From: Bacillota bacterium
GTDB taxonomy: Bacteria; Bacillota; Clostridia; Peptostreptococcales; Anaerovoracaceae
Assembly: GCA_016284575.1 (NCBI GenBank)
Contig: JAEEPD010000202.1
Location: 1 to 41,504, forward strand
Length of the DNA stretch: 41,504 bases
Direction of reading: 5' to 3'
Positions 7,955-16,070 of the stretch are shown piece by piece. A program made the translations under genes and the position numbers. Under the pieces are notes generated by a model. That model was not told the DNA's origin, did not search any database, and saw nothing but the letters and a program-made list of their open reading frames with translations. Every line of letters begins with the position of its first letter. Within the stretch, counting starts at the first letter, position 1.

Positions 7955-8624
7955 GATAAAGGACATCATTTACGATTTTAACGACATCTTCGTCATACTT
8001 CTTATCATTGCGCTTACCGCAGGTGTGCTTTTCTGGAGAATAGACCGCATAATGGCCTACCCCCAGTACCTGGAGGAGCAGAAGGGAGAGCATCTGGACC
8101 TGGATACGGATGTTTCGGGACTGAACCTTAAGCCGGAGGCCGTGGACAGGAACCTGAACGACGATCCCGGGGAGATAGAGGCAAACTGGGAGAATGTCAC
8201 CTCCGAGGCTGCCATCGAAGCCAACGAAGGGGACGTGGGTGACGGCAGCAAGCCCCAGGATGGAACTCAGGGCCAGACAGGAGAGCAGACCCAGGAAGGA
8301 GAGAGCCAGACCACCGAGGGCGCTGTCCAGACAGGGGAATCCCAGGGGACCACAGGACTTCCCAGTATTGAGGGAGGCCTTCCCGGTGGCAAGACTGACG
8401 ACGGCAAGTACGTAACCTTCACCGAGGTCAAGTTCACCGTGCCCAAGGGCGCCAGCGGCACCAGGGTCGGGACCCTGCTGGAGGAGGCGGAGCTGGTGGC
8501 ATCAAAACAGGACTTCATCAACGCCCTGATAGCTGCCAAGAAGGAAAACCGCCTGCAGGTGGGGACCTTCACCATCCCAGCCGGCTCCACAGCCGAGGAT
8601 ATCGTGGACATACTCACAAAATAA
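7947..8624 (+). CDS. Membrane-anchored protein with MltG-like (YceG) LysM-type domain
   Basis: A 225-residue protein that overlaps smpB by eight bases. Residues 12-32 form one membrane span. A long acidic, Gln/Thr/Gly-rich linker (about 55-148) follows, with degenerate repeats such as [13 protein letters not shown]. The C-terminal 70 residues ([15 protein letters not shown]... to the end) resemble the small LysM-like subdomain found at the front of the endolytic murein transglycosylase MltG; the catalytic part of MltG is absent. It may bind peptidoglycan or a septal partner. I assign the fold by its characteristic pattern ([23 protein letters not shown]), not a function. Confidence 0.7.
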   Translation: MNKIKDIIYDFNDIFVILLIIALTAGVLFWRIDRIMAYPQYLEEQKGEHLDLDTDVSGLNLKPEAVDRNLNDDPGEIEANWENVTSEAAIEANEGDVGDGSKPQDGTQGQTGEQTQEGESQTTEGAVQTGESQGTTGLPSIEGGLPGGKTDDGKYVTFTEVKFTVPKGASGTRVGTLLEEAELVASKQDFINALIAAKKENRLQVGTFTIPAGSTAEDIVDILTK

Positions 8625-8636
8625 AAGCGACAGCAT

Positions 8637-8668
8637 AAAAAACGCGGCTCAGATGGGCCGCGTTTTTT
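8637..8668. terminator. Bidirectional terminator
   Basis: An eight-base GC stem (AACGCGGC / GCCGCGTT) extended by A and T runs on the two sides. It is shared by the converging smpB-side operon and the MATE gene. Confidence 0.85.
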
Positions 8669-8693
8669 ATTGCCTTATTGAGTTCTATGGAGT

Positions 8694-10070
8694 CTAGTCC
8701 TCCACCAGCCTGTTGCTTGCCAGATCCACCTTTGAGTAGTAGATCAGCAGGATAATACCTGCCATGAGCCAGCCCGCAGGATATGCGTAGGTCACCGGCA
8801 GGATGTTTCCGGGGAAGAGGTGAGTAAGCACGAACAGATACAGCTGCCTGAAGGCAACGCCGCCGCCCAGCATGGCAAACATGGGGACCTTTGCATGTCC
8901 CGCGCCTCTTAAGGCTGCGGAGAAGGTCTGGTAGGTGGCCAGCAGGAAGTACACGGGAACGATGTGCCTCAGGAAATAGGTACCCATCTCCACGATGGCA
9001 GGATTGCTGTTGAAGAAGCGTGCCAGCACCGGAGCCGAGGCAAATACTGCCACGCCTGCCACGATGCAGAAGCCGTAGTTCATAAGGGTGGAGATCAGAA
9101 TGCTGCGCTTTGCCCTGTCCAGCTGCCCCTTGCCAAGGTTCTGTCCCACGAAGGTGGACAGCGCCGTGGTAATGGACTGGATGGGAAGCTGAATTATCTG
9201 CGCCACCTTGTTGTAGGCGGTCCAGCCGCCCATCACGGTGCCGCCAAAGGCATTGATGTAGCTCTGAACGAAGAGGTTGGAGAAGGATGTTATGCACATC
9301 TGTATGGCCGCAGGGATGCCCACGTTTATGATCTTCGACATCATGTCCCTGTGGATCTTCAGCTTTTTCAGGCTCAGCTTTATGGGGCCATCCTCTGTGA
9401 ACAGTATCCACAGCACTATGATGCAGGAGATGAACTGGGCAATGGAGGTGGCAACAGCAACACCCAGAACGCCCCAGTTGAATTTGATAACGAAGAGCAG
9501 GTCCAGGATGATGTTGACGATGCAGGATACCACCATTATATAGAAGGGTCTGGAGCTGTCGCCCACGGCTCTGAGTACGCCTGCGCCTATGTTGTAGATG
9601 ACCGGCGGGATCATCAGGGCATACAGCAGGAACAGGTAGGTATGAGCGTCCTTGTAGATGTCTGCGGGCACCTTCATAAGCTTAAGGATGCCGGGCAGAA
9701 GAGTAACGCCTGTCACGCTCAGTATGGCGCCCAGGATGGCGGACATAAGCATGGCAGTGTGCACTGCATCGTTCACCCTGTCGTACTGATGCGCTCCGTA
9801 GTACTGGGAGATGACTATGCCTGCGCCGCCTCCAAGGCCCATGGCGAAGGCTATCATCATATTGAGGGCCGGGCCCACATTGCCAACGGCGGAGAAGGCC
9901 GCATCAGAGGCATAGTTGCCCACCACCCAGGTGTCCACGGTGTTGTAGAGCATCTGGAACAGATTACCCACCAGCAGGGGGATGGCAAAGCTTATGATAT
10001 GTCTGGAGATGCTGCCCTCCGTCATATCCACGTCTTTGCTTTTCTTCTTTCTTTTTTCGGGTTCTGACAT
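8694..10070 (-). CDS. MATE-family multidrug/toxin exporter
   Basis: An integral membrane antiporter that expels drugs or other small molecules using Na+ or H+. At 458 residues with twelve predicted spans, it has the two-lobed MATE layout: the first lobe opens with SRHIISFAIPLLVGNLFQMLYNTVD and VDTWVVGNY, and the same pattern returns in the second lobe near MMSKIINVGIPAAIQMCITSFSNLFV. The N-terminus is strongly basic and cytoplasmic. A GAGG site precedes the start. It stands alone, diverging from the prepilin peptidase gene; no regulator is adjacent and the substrate is unknown. Confidence 0.93.
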   Translation of the reverse strand: MSEPEKRKKKSKDVDMTEGSISRHIISFAIPLLVGNLFQMLYNTVDTWVVGNYASDAAFSAVGNVGPALNMMIAFAMGLGGGAGIVISQYYGAHQYDRVNDAVHTAMLMSAILGAILSVTGVTLLPGILKLMKVPADIYKDAHTYLFLLYALMIPPVIYNIGAGVLRAVGDSSRPFYIMVVSCIVNIILDLLFVIKFNWGVLGVAVATSIAQFISCIIVLWILFTEDGPIKLSLKKLKIHRDMMSKIINVGIPAAIQMCITSFSNLFVQSYINAFGGTVMGGWTAYNKVAQIIQLPIQSITTALSTFVGQNLGKGQLDRAKRSILISTLMNYGFCIVAGVAVFASAPVLARFFNSNPAIVEMGTYFLRHIVPVYFLLATYQTFSAALRGAGHAKVPMFAMLGGGVAFRQLYLFVLTHLFPGNILPVTYAYPAGWLMAGIILLIYYSKVDLASNRLVED

Positions 10071-10126
10071 AAAAACCTCGGATTCTGCAAAATTCTGCTA
10101 AATATATGGAAATTCATTTATTAACG

Positions 10127-10135
10127 TGGTAATAT
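10127..10135 (+). promoter_or_regulatory. Candidate extended -10 promoter for the prepilin peptidase
   Basis: TGGTAATAT lies 27 bases before the ATG at 10162. It overlaps the second of two direct AATATATGGA copies (10101-10110 and 10131-10140) spaced exactly 30 bp. Confidence 0.4.
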
Positions 10136-10161
10136 ATGGATGACGGACTCGATAAAACATA

Positions 10162-10728
10162 ATGTGGGTCCGTATTTTTTGTTCGATCTTTATACTTTCT
10201 CTGGCAGCTATTGCCGAAAGGGATATCCGGGAGCGGATAATTCCCGACATGTGGATAATTATATGCCTGTTTTCGGGAATTTCAATGCTTTTCTTTGCTG
10301 AAGCGGCACTTTTTATTGATGATGATTTTTCTCTGATCTATCAGGCCTTCAGAGAGCTTCCGGGAGAATTATGGACAGGCTTTTCAGACGCCCTGCTGCA
10401 GGGCTTTAAGGGAGCTTTCGGAGTCTGGGGCATATGGCTTTTTATGGCGGCTGTTTCCGCCCTCTTTGGTCAGCCCCCGCCCTTTGGCATGGGGGATGCC
10501 AGGCTTTTCGCCGTGCTGTCCCTCTGCCTGGGGCCGATGGCCGTCCTTCGCATATTCTGCCTCTCCTGCCTGCTCTCAGGTCTATGGTGCGCCGCCCTTC
10601 TTGCCCTTAAAAAGATAAAAAGAAAGGACCAAATCGCCTTTGGCCCTTTCATAAGTCTTTCGACTGTTATTTACTTGTTGTCTTCTTCCCACATGTGCTT
10701 TACGAGTCTGAGCATGTTGCAGGTGTAA
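10162..10728 (+). CDS. A24-family prepilin peptidase-like protein
   Basis: An aspartyl membrane protease related to the enzymes that trim type IV prepilins. The 188-residue protein lacks the N-terminal methyltransferase domain of PilD and keeps both catalytic motifs: Asp21 in ERDIRERIIPD and Asp112 in FGMGDARL. FGPFIS near the C-terminus is typical of the family. No pilin, pilB or pilC gene is nearby. No clear ribosome binding site precedes the start. Its last 58 bases overlap the 3' end of the GAPDH gene on the other strand, with no terminator between, and the residues encoded there do not look conserved. Confidence 0.8.
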   Translation: MWVRIFCSIFILSLAAIAERDIRERIIPDMWIIICLFSGISMLFFAEAALFIDDDFSLIYQAFRELPGELWTGFSDALLQGFKGAFGVWGIWLFMAAVSALFGQPPPFGMGDARLFAVLSLCLGPMAVLRIFCLSCLLSGLWCAALLALKKIKRKDQIAFGPFISLSTVIYLLSSSHMCFTSLSMLQV

Positions 10729-11690
10729 CCCCACTCATTGTCGTAATATGCTACGAACTTGAAGAAGCGGTCGTTCAGCTCGATTCCCTGACGGGCGTCG
10801 AATGCGCAGGGCTGCGGGCAGCCGATGAAGTCGGAGGTAACGACCTCATCATCCACGTACTCGATAACTTCCTTCAGAGGACCTTCTGCTGCCTCCTTCA
10901 TCTTCTGGCAGATGTCTGCATAGCTGGTAGGTGTCTTCAGCATCAGGTTCACGTCTATGATGGAAACGTCAACGGTGGGAACTCTGTATGCGATACCGGT
11001 CAGCTTGCCGGCAACCTCAGGAATTACCAGACCTACAGCCTTAGCTGCGCCTGTGGTGGTGGGGATCATGTTTCCAAACACTGCACGGCCTGTTCTCCAG
11101 TCCTTAAGAGACTTGGCATCGACTACCTTCTGCTTTGCGGTTGCCGCGTGAATGGTGCTCATGAGGCCCATTTCGATTCCGTAGTTGTCCTGAATTACCT
11201 TGCACAGAGGTGCCAGGCAGTTGGTGGTGCAGCTTGCTGCGGAAACCACCTGCATGTCGGACTTGTATTCCTTCTCGTTTACGCCGTAAACGAAAGTCGG
11301 AGTGATCTTATCCTTTGCGGGAGCGGAAATTACCATTTTTTTAGCTCCGGCCGCAATGTGCTCCATACCCTTTTCCGTAGTGGTATATGCGCCTGTACAG
11401 TCGATGATGTATTCAGCCCCGCATTCCTTCCAGGGAATCTTGGTTGCATCGCTTTCGCCGAATACAGGGATCTTCTTTCCGTTGAAGATGATGCCGTCCT
11501 CGTACTTTTCCACGGTGCCCTTGAAGCGGCCGAAGGTGGTGTCGTACTTGATCATGTACACCATGTAATCCAGATCTCTGCTTCTCCAGTTGATGCCTGC
11601 TATTTCGTAGGGCTCTCCCATCTCTGCCATGCAGAGCATAGCAACTTTTGCGATACGGCCGAAGCCACTGATGCCTATTTTAACTGACAT
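10671..11690 (-). CDS. gap: Glyceraldehyde-3-phosphate dehydrogenase (type I)
   Basis: Oxidises glyceraldehyde-3-phosphate to 1,3-bisphosphoglycerate in glycolysis, or the reverse in gluconeogenesis. The 339-residue protein has the catalytic SAASCTTNC motif (Cys154) and His181 in STIHAATAKQK, and ends with the conserved YDNEWGY. Two positions are unusual. The dinucleotide loop reads GFGRIAK instead of GFGRIGR. The residue following Asn34, normally an aspartate that holds the NAD ribose (IND), is tryptophan (INWRSRD), so cofactor preference may differ. It is monocistronic with its own promoter; pgk and tpi are not adjacent. Confidence 0.93.
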   Translation of the reverse strand: MSVKIGISGFGRIAKVAMLCMAEMGEPYEIAGINWRSRDLDYMVYMIKYDTTFGRFKGTVEKYEDGIIFNGKKIPVFGESDATKIPWKECGAEYIIDCTGAYTTTEKGMEHIAAGAKKMVISAPAKDKITPTFVYGVNEKEYKSDMQVVSAASCTTNCLAPLCKVIQDNYGIEMGLMSTIHAATAKQKVVDAKSLKDWRTGRAVFGNMIPTTTGAAKAVGLVIPEVAGKLTGIAYRVPTVDVSIIDVNLMLKTPTSYADICQKMKEAAEGPLKEVIEYVDDEVVTSDFIGCPQPCAFDARQGIELNDRFFKFVAYYDNEWGYTCNMLRLVKHMWEEDNK

Positions 11691-11765
11691 TACTTGCCTC
11701 CTTTATATATATCGAGCGAAGAATAATTCCTGTAAATATTTTACCAAATCTCCAGCCCTTTATCC

Positions 11766-11794
11766 ATAATAAAAAATGATTTATGCTATTGCAA
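11766..11794 (-). promoter_or_regulatory. gap promoter
   Basis: On the minus strand TTGCAA (11794-11789), a 17-base spacer and TATTAT (11771-11766). The -35 box lies inside one arm of the inverted repeat 11776-11823. A second possible extended -10 (TGGTAAAAT) lies closer to the gene. Confidence 0.55.
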
Positions 11795-11823
11795 ATTAGG
11801 ATACTTGCAATAAGCAAAATCAT
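11776..11823. repeat. Inverted repeat upstream of gap
   Basis: Two 19-base arms, ATGATTTATGCTATTGCAA and the near-perfect complement of it, are separated by ten bases. On the minus strand the structure is followed by six T residues, so it could terminate trmB transcription. It also covers the gap -35 box and could be an operator. Confidence 0.65.
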
Positions 11824-11851
11824 TTAATACGAGTGCTGCCCGCCGGGCTTA

Positions 11852-12490
11852 TCAGAAAACGATAAAGGCGTAATTGATTGTCTTGCCCCGCTCGGAAAAC
11901 TTGGCTTCGTACTCCGTCATGGCCAGCTCATCCCGCCATTCGGAGCTGTGAAGATCCCTGGAGACCCGCTGAACATCAAGGCCGCAGGCCGAAAACTCCT
12001 CCAAAGACCACTCGAAAAGCTCGTCATTGTCAGTCTTAAAGCAGAGGAAGCCGCCGGGCTTTACGAATAGCCTGTACTGCTCCAAAAAGCCTCTGTGGGT
12101 GAGGCGGCGCTTTTCGTTTCTCGCCTTGGGCCAGGGGTCCGAGAAGTTGAGATATATGCCGTCCAGCTCGTTCTCCTCAAAGCAGGGCTTCTCCTTAAGG
12201 TGATAGGCAGGGATGACCCGCAGGTTCGTGAGCTGAAGCTCCGCAATTTTTTGCAATATGCGTGGGTAGATCTTTCCGCCTCCCTCGCAGGCCAGATAAT
12301 TGTTTTCGGGATGCTTTAAAGCCTCTTCGCTTATGAAGCGGCCCTTCCCTGAGCCTATCTCCAGGTACAGGGGCTTTGGCTCATCAAAAAGAGAAGCCCA
12401 GTGCCCCTTGAGGCTCTCGGGCTCTGAGACCAGCCACTGCCGGCCTTCTTCTATTATCTGTTCTTTGTTTTTTACAGGTCTGTGTCTCAT
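11852..12490 (-). CDS. trmB: tRNA (guanine-N7-)-methyltransferase
   Basis: Methylates G46 in the variable loop of tRNAs using S-adenosylmethionine. The 212-residue protein shows the SAM-binding motif YLEIGSGKGRF at 42-52 and the family hallmark NFSDPWPKARNEKRRLT at 115-131, with a C-terminal TEYEAKF substrate loop. Length is normal. The start lies three bases after the ecfT stop and has no clear ribosome binding site, so translation is probably coupled to ecfT. Confidence 0.95.
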   Translation of the reverse strand: MRHRPVKNKEQIIEEGRQWLVSEPESLKGHWASLFDEPKPLYLEIGSGKGRFISEEALKHPENNYLACEGGGKIYPRILQKIAELQLTNLRVIPAYHLKEKPCFEENELDGIYLNFSDPWPKARNEKRRLTHRGFLEQYRLFVKPGGFLCFKTDNDELFEWSLEEFSACGLDVQRVSRDLHSSEWRDELAMTEYEAKFSERGKTINYAFIVF

Positions 12491-12493
12491 GGT

Positions 12494-13306
12494 CTAGATC
12501 AGCGGGAATCTCCTCATTACTATCATTGCAGCCAGATAGAGAGCAAAAAGAAGGCCTGCGGTCAGGTCCTTTCTGCCGTATTTCAGAGCGTGGAGACGGG
12601 TCCTGCCCTCTCCTCCTCTGTAGCAGCGGGCCTCCATGGCCATGGCCAGGTCCGCGGCTATCCTGAAGGCGCTTACGAAAAGGGGCACCAGAAGAGGCAC
12701 AAGGCTTTTCGCCCTGTCCATCAGCTTTCCTGTCTCGAAATTCGCGCCTCTTGCGGTCTGGGCCTTCATTATCTTGTCAGTCTCCTCCAGAAGGGTCGGG
12801 ATGAAGCGCAGGGCTATTCCCATCATCATGGCCAGCTCGTGGGGCGAGACCTTGAAGAGCTTCAGGAAGCCCAGCAGGTTCTCAAGACCGTCAGTGAGCT
12901 CTATGGGCTTGGTGGTGAGGGTCAGAAGGGAGCTGCCGAAGATGAGCAGCACCAGTCTAGCGGCCATGAAGCCGCCCCGGTGTATGCTTTCCCGGCTCAT
13001 CTTTATAATGCCCCACTGCCAGATCATGTGCTCTCCGGCGCTGAAGAACACGTTTATGATAAGGGTGAAGATTATAAGGAACATTACGGGCTTAAGGCCC
13101 CGGGTGACAAAGCGCAGGGGCACCTTTGAGAGCTTTATCACGCAAAGCAGACAAAGTCCCGCAAAAAGAAGCCCTGTAAAGCTTTTTGCGATGAACAGGG
13201 ATATCAGAAATCCAAAAGTACCCAGAACCTTGGTCCTCGAATCAAGGCTGTGGATTGGGGATTCTGCCGGATAATATTGTCCCAGTGTGATGTCTGTTAA
13301 TGCCAT
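12494..13306 (-). CDS. ecfT: ECF transporter transmembrane (T) component
   Basis: The scaffold membrane subunit that joins two ATPases to exchangeable substrate-binding S proteins for vitamin or metal uptake. The 270-residue protein opens with DITLGQYYPAESPIHSLDSRTK, a family signature, has about five or six spans, and carries the two coupling motifs ARG (185-187) and EARCYRG (225-231). No S-component gene is adjacent, so this is a shared (group II) module. A 134-base gap with a palindromic element separates it from the ATPase genes. No ribosome binding site is visible. Confidence 0.93.
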   Translation of the reverse strand: MALTDITLGQYYPAESPIHSLDSRTKVLGTFGFLISLFIAKSFTGLLFAGLCLLCVIKLSKVPLRFVTRGLKPVMFLIIFTLIINVFFSAGEHMIWQWGIIKMSRESIHRGGFMAARLVLLIFGSSLLTLTTKPIELTDGLENLLGFLKLFKVSPHELAMMMGIALRFIPTLLEETDKIMKAQTARGANFETGKLMDRAKSLVPLLVPLFVSAFRIAADLAMAMEARCYRGGEGRTRLHALKYGRKDLTAGLLFALYLAAMIVMRRFPLI

Positions 13307-13322
13307 TATGATGATTTATAAG

Positions 13323-13432
13323 TGCTTTGCTTACTGCCCTCAGGGCCCGCTCTCGCCCTTCGCCAAACAAGCTGAGGTCTATTGGCTTGGGCTGGCGCTT
13401 GCGACGACCCCTCGCGGCAGTAAGCTTCAGCA
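13323..13432. repeat. Intergenic palindromic element between ecfA and ecfT
   Basis: Arms TGCT..GCTTACTGCC (13323-13338) and GGCAGTAAGC..AGCA (13416-13432) enclose about 77 bases with further internal pairing. It interrupts what is normally a tightly spaced operon. A 68-codon minus-strand frame runs across it, but it is highly basic and looks non-genic. It could be a mobile repeat or a structured RNA that modulates the operon. Confidence 0.55.
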
Positions 13433-13440
13433 CATTCATA

Positions 13441-14307
13441 TTACTCAAATTTACCTTGTAACGCTTTTGCTATTTCCTCTGCGGCGGCTTCGGTGGTAAG
13501 AGCGGGACTGAGGCTGCTGAAGAAGCTGTTTTTCTCAGCCAGTCTGCGTACGAAGCTGGCTGCAGGAGGCGGAAGTATGCCTGAGCGGGCCATAAGCTCC
13601 GCGTCCCCGAATACCTCCTGAGGCGTGCCCAGCTTAAGGAGCTCGCCGTGGGAGAGCAGCAGGATCTTGTCCGAAAGCTCCACCACATCCGCCATATTGT
13701 GGGAGATCATTACTATGGAAAGCTTAGGGTTCTTTCTGAGAGCCAGGACCATGTCCAGTATCTCGTCATGTCCCTGGGGATCCAGCCCCGCGGTGGGCTC
13801 ATCCAGTATCAGAAGCTCGGGCTCCATGGCCAGAACTCCAGCTATCGCCACGCGCCTTTTCTGGCCTCCTGAGAGCTCAAAAGGACTTCTTTGACCAAAT
13901 ATGTCAGGATCGATGGAAACGAGGCTCAGAGCCCCCCTGGAGCGCCTCAGAGCGTCCTCCTCGGAGCACCCGAGGTTCTTGGGACCAAACATTACATCCT
14001 TCAGCACCGTCTCCTCGAAAAGCTGGTACTCCGGATACTGGAACACCAGTCCTATGCGGTGCCGAAGGGCCATGGCCTCGGGGGTCTTTTCATTTATATC
14101 CTTGCCGTCCACCAGTACCCTTCCGCTGTCCGGCTTAAGAAGGCCGTTCAGATGCTGGGCCAATGTGGACTTGCCGCAGCCGGTGGAGCCGATAAAGGAA
14201 ACGAATTCACCCTCTTCTATAGTAAAGCTCACATCCTTAAGGGCGGCGGTCTCAAAGGCCAGCCCCTTGCCATAGGTGTGATAAAGGTTTTCTATACTTA
14301 AGCGCAT
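13441..14307 (-). CDS. ecfA2: ECF transporter ATPase, second subunit
   Basis: One of the two different ATPases of the ECF complex. The 288-residue protein has Walker A GSTGCGKST at 40-48, the Q-loop in FQYPEYQLFEETV (the YPEYQLFE form is characteristic of EcfA2), signature LSGGQKRR and Walker B LLILDEPTAGLDP. The 3' part after residue 210 is the ECF-specific C-terminal domain. It overlaps the upstream ATPase gene by ten bases. Confidence 0.94.
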   Translation of the reverse strand: MRLSIENLYHTYGKGLAFETAALKDVSFTIEEGEFVSFIGSTGCGKSTLAQHLNGLLKPDSGRVLVDGKDINEKTPEAMALRHRIGLVFQYPEYQLFEETVLKDVMFGPKNLGCSEEDALRRSRGALSLVSIDPDIFGQRSPFELSGGQKRRVAIAGVLAMEPELLILDEPTAGLDPQGHDEILDMVLALRKNPKLSIVMISHNMADVVELSDKILLLSHGELLKLGTPQEVFGDAELMARSGILPPPAASFVRRLAEKNSFFSSLSPALTTEAAAEEIAKALQGKFE

Positions 14308-15179
14308 GGGACTGCCTCCCCTGCCGTTTTTCTGCCTGCAGTCAGGCTTTCCAGGGCTGCCATCAGGTCCTCCTCGGTGACTATGTCCTTCGGAAGCTCA
14401 ATGCCCCTTGCCTTGAGCTGATCCGCCAGCTCTATGGCGAAGGGAAGCACCAGCTTCATTTCGCGGAGCCTGTCCTCCCGGGCGAATACCTCAAGGGGCG
14501 TGCCCTCCATGGCCAGCTGACCGTCTTTCAGCACCACTATGCGGTCCGCCTTTGCGGCCTCCTCCATGAAGTGGGTTATAAGGACTATGGTCTTGCCCTG
14601 TCTGTGAAGATCGCAGATCACGTCTATTATCTCCGCCCTGCCGGATGGATCCAGCATGGCGGTGGGTTCATCGAATATCATGCAGGAGGACTGCATGGCA
14701 AGAACGCCTGCAATGGCCACCCTCTGCTTCTGGCCGCCGGAGAGCTGATGGGGCCCCTTCCTGCGGTTGTCGTACATGTTTACGGCCTTCAGAGCTTCAT
14801 CCACCCTGCGGCGTATCTCAGCCGGGTCAACGCCCAGATTCTCCGGGCCGAAGGCCACATCGTCCTCCACCACGGAGCTCACCAGCTGATTGTCCGGATT
14901 CTGGAATACCATGCCCACCTGAGAGCGTATCTTCCAGATCAGGTCTTCGTCTGAGGTATCCATGCCCGCAACGCAAACCTTGCCTTCCTCCGGCAGGAGC
15001 AAGGCATTGAGGCATTTTGCGAGGGTGGATTTTCCCGAGCCGTTGGGGCCTACTATGGCCACGAATTCGCCGTTTCTGATGTCCAGGCTCAGGTCCTTAA
15101 GGGTGGGCTCGGCGGGAGCATCCTCCTCCGACTCGGGATATGAAAATGTGATGTTTTTAACTTCTATGATGTTTTCCAT
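14298..15179 (-). CDS. ecfA1: ECF transporter ATPase, first subunit
   Basis: Partner ATPase of ecfA2. The 293-residue protein has Walker A GPNGSGKST at 44-52, the Q-loop FQNPDNQLVSSVVEDDVAFG (the form usual for EcfA1), signature LSGGQKQR and a Walker B region ending MIFDEPTAMLDP. It is the first gene of the ecfA1-ecfA2-ecfT-trmB run. There is no Shine-Dalgarno; a strong promoter has its -10 box nine bases before the ATG, suggesting a leaderless message. Confidence 0.94.
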   Translation of the reverse strand: MENIIEVKNITFSYPESEEDAPAEPTLKDLSLDIRNGEFVAIVGPNGSGKSTLAKCLNALLLPEEGKVCVAGMDTSDEDLIWKIRSQVGMVFQNPDNQLVSSVVEDDVAFGPENLGVDPAEIRRRVDEALKAVNMYDNRRKGPHQLSGGQKQRVAIAGVLAMQSSCMIFDEPTAMLDPSGRAEIIDVICDLHRQGKTIVLITHFMEEAAKADRIVVLKDGQLAMEGTPLEVFAREDRLREMKLVLPFAIELADQLKARGIELPKDIVTEEDLMAALESLTAGRKTAGEAVPCA

Positions 15180-15188
15180 ACGGGAGGC

Positions 15189-15217
15189 ATTTTATCATCC
15201 GTCTGGCCTTATGTAAA
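15189..15217 (-). promoter_or_regulatory. ecfA1 promoter, leaderless candidate
   Basis: On the minus strand TTTACA, a 17-base spacer and the extended -10 TGATAAAAT. The -10 ends nine bases before the ATG at 15179, so transcription should begin within two or three bases of the start codon. Confidence 0.7.
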
Positions 15218-15250
15218 GAGACCAAACTGCGGCCATATGACAAGGCCAGA

Positions 15251-15934
15251 TCAGTCGCGCAGGCGGTTGCGGTCCCTTGGGAAGCCGGGCTGGCGCTTCT
15301 CCAGCTCGTGGACCTGCTTTTCGAAATCGTCCATCTCCTCGGGCATGGAATCTTCCTCGGAGAGGTCCAGGCTGTTTCTGTCAATGCCCGGCTTTTTGAT
15401 GAACTCCACTCTGCGAAGCCACAGGATCATGAGAACGGAGCCGGCCAGGACCATGAGCCGCAGAACAAGATAGAGCAGTGTGTTCAGCAGCTGAGCCTTC
15501 ATGCCGCCGTAGACTATGTTGTAAACGATTATGGAGATAAAGCCTGCAAGGGAGCTTACCGCCGCCAGCAGGAAACGGGCCGGTATGGTGGAATAGCTGC
15601 CGTTGTACTGGTGGTAGCGAAGGGGCTCGTTATAGAAAAGGCCCTTCCCTGCCGCCCACAAGGCCATGGCAGTGCCGAAGACCTCGGGTATATAGGGCAG
15701 AAGCATGGATCTCGTGTTCATGCCGGAGAATTTGAAGAAGCCGCTCACAAAGCAGCAGGCAAATACCAGCAGCGATGCTCCCGCCAGCTTCCAGGAAAAG
15801 CTCTTGTACTCGCCTTCCTTGTGGAAGTAGTAGTTGGGGCCAACGTAGATCACATTGCCCTGAGCATCCTCCACCAGGTACTTGAGCATGTCTCTGTATT
15901 CTTTTCTAAGCGTTATAAAACGTTCTATCCTCAT
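15251..15934 (-). CDS. Hypothetical membrane protein
   Basis: A 227-residue protein I do not recognise. An N-terminal soluble part (1-45, with LVEDAQGNVIYVGPNYYFHK) precedes about five hydrophobic segments (roughly 49-68, 77-96, 118-140, 147-158 and 158-176). The C-terminal 45 residues are highly charged and cytoplasmic. AGGAG precedes the start at 15934. It stands alone between the ECF operon and the binding-protein gene. Confidence 0.7.
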   Translation of the reverse strand: MRIERFITLRKEYRDMLKYLVEDAQGNVIYVGPNYYFHKEGEYKSFSWKLAGASLLVFACCFVSGFFKFSGMNTRSMLLPYIPEVFGTAMALWAAGKGLFYNEPLRYHQYNGSYSTIPARFLLAAVSSLAGFISIIVYNIVYGGMKAQLLNTLLYLVLRLMVLAGSVLMILWLRRVEFIKKPGIDRNSLDLSEEDSMPEEMDDFEKQVHELEKRQPGFPRDRNRLRD

Positions 15935-16014
15935 GGCATTCTCCTATCGTGCATAACTAATTAAGTATATCACAGCAAGCCGGCAGGTGCATTAATAAAT
16001 ATTGCCCAGATAAA

Positions 16015-16041
16015 AACCGGCAGGTTTTTGGCCTGCCGGTT
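16015..16041 (-). terminator. Terminator of the peptide-binding protein gene
   Basis: A perfect 10-bp stem (AACCGGCAGG / CCTGCCGGTT) with a seven-base loop. On the minus strand it is followed by TTTTTATC, 30 bases past the stop codon. Confidence 0.85.
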
Positions 16042-16070
16042 CAGTTCGTCTTTTGACTTGTCAGACTATA

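Noticed and set aside
10695-11687. A 330-codon open frame on the plus strand
   Set aside because: Exact shadow of the GAPDH gene; composition is Cys/His/Val-rich and non-protein-like.
13242-13448. A 68-codon minus-strand gene between ecfA2 and ecfT
   Set aside because: It runs across a palindromic element, is very basic, lacks a ribosome site and overlaps both neighbours.
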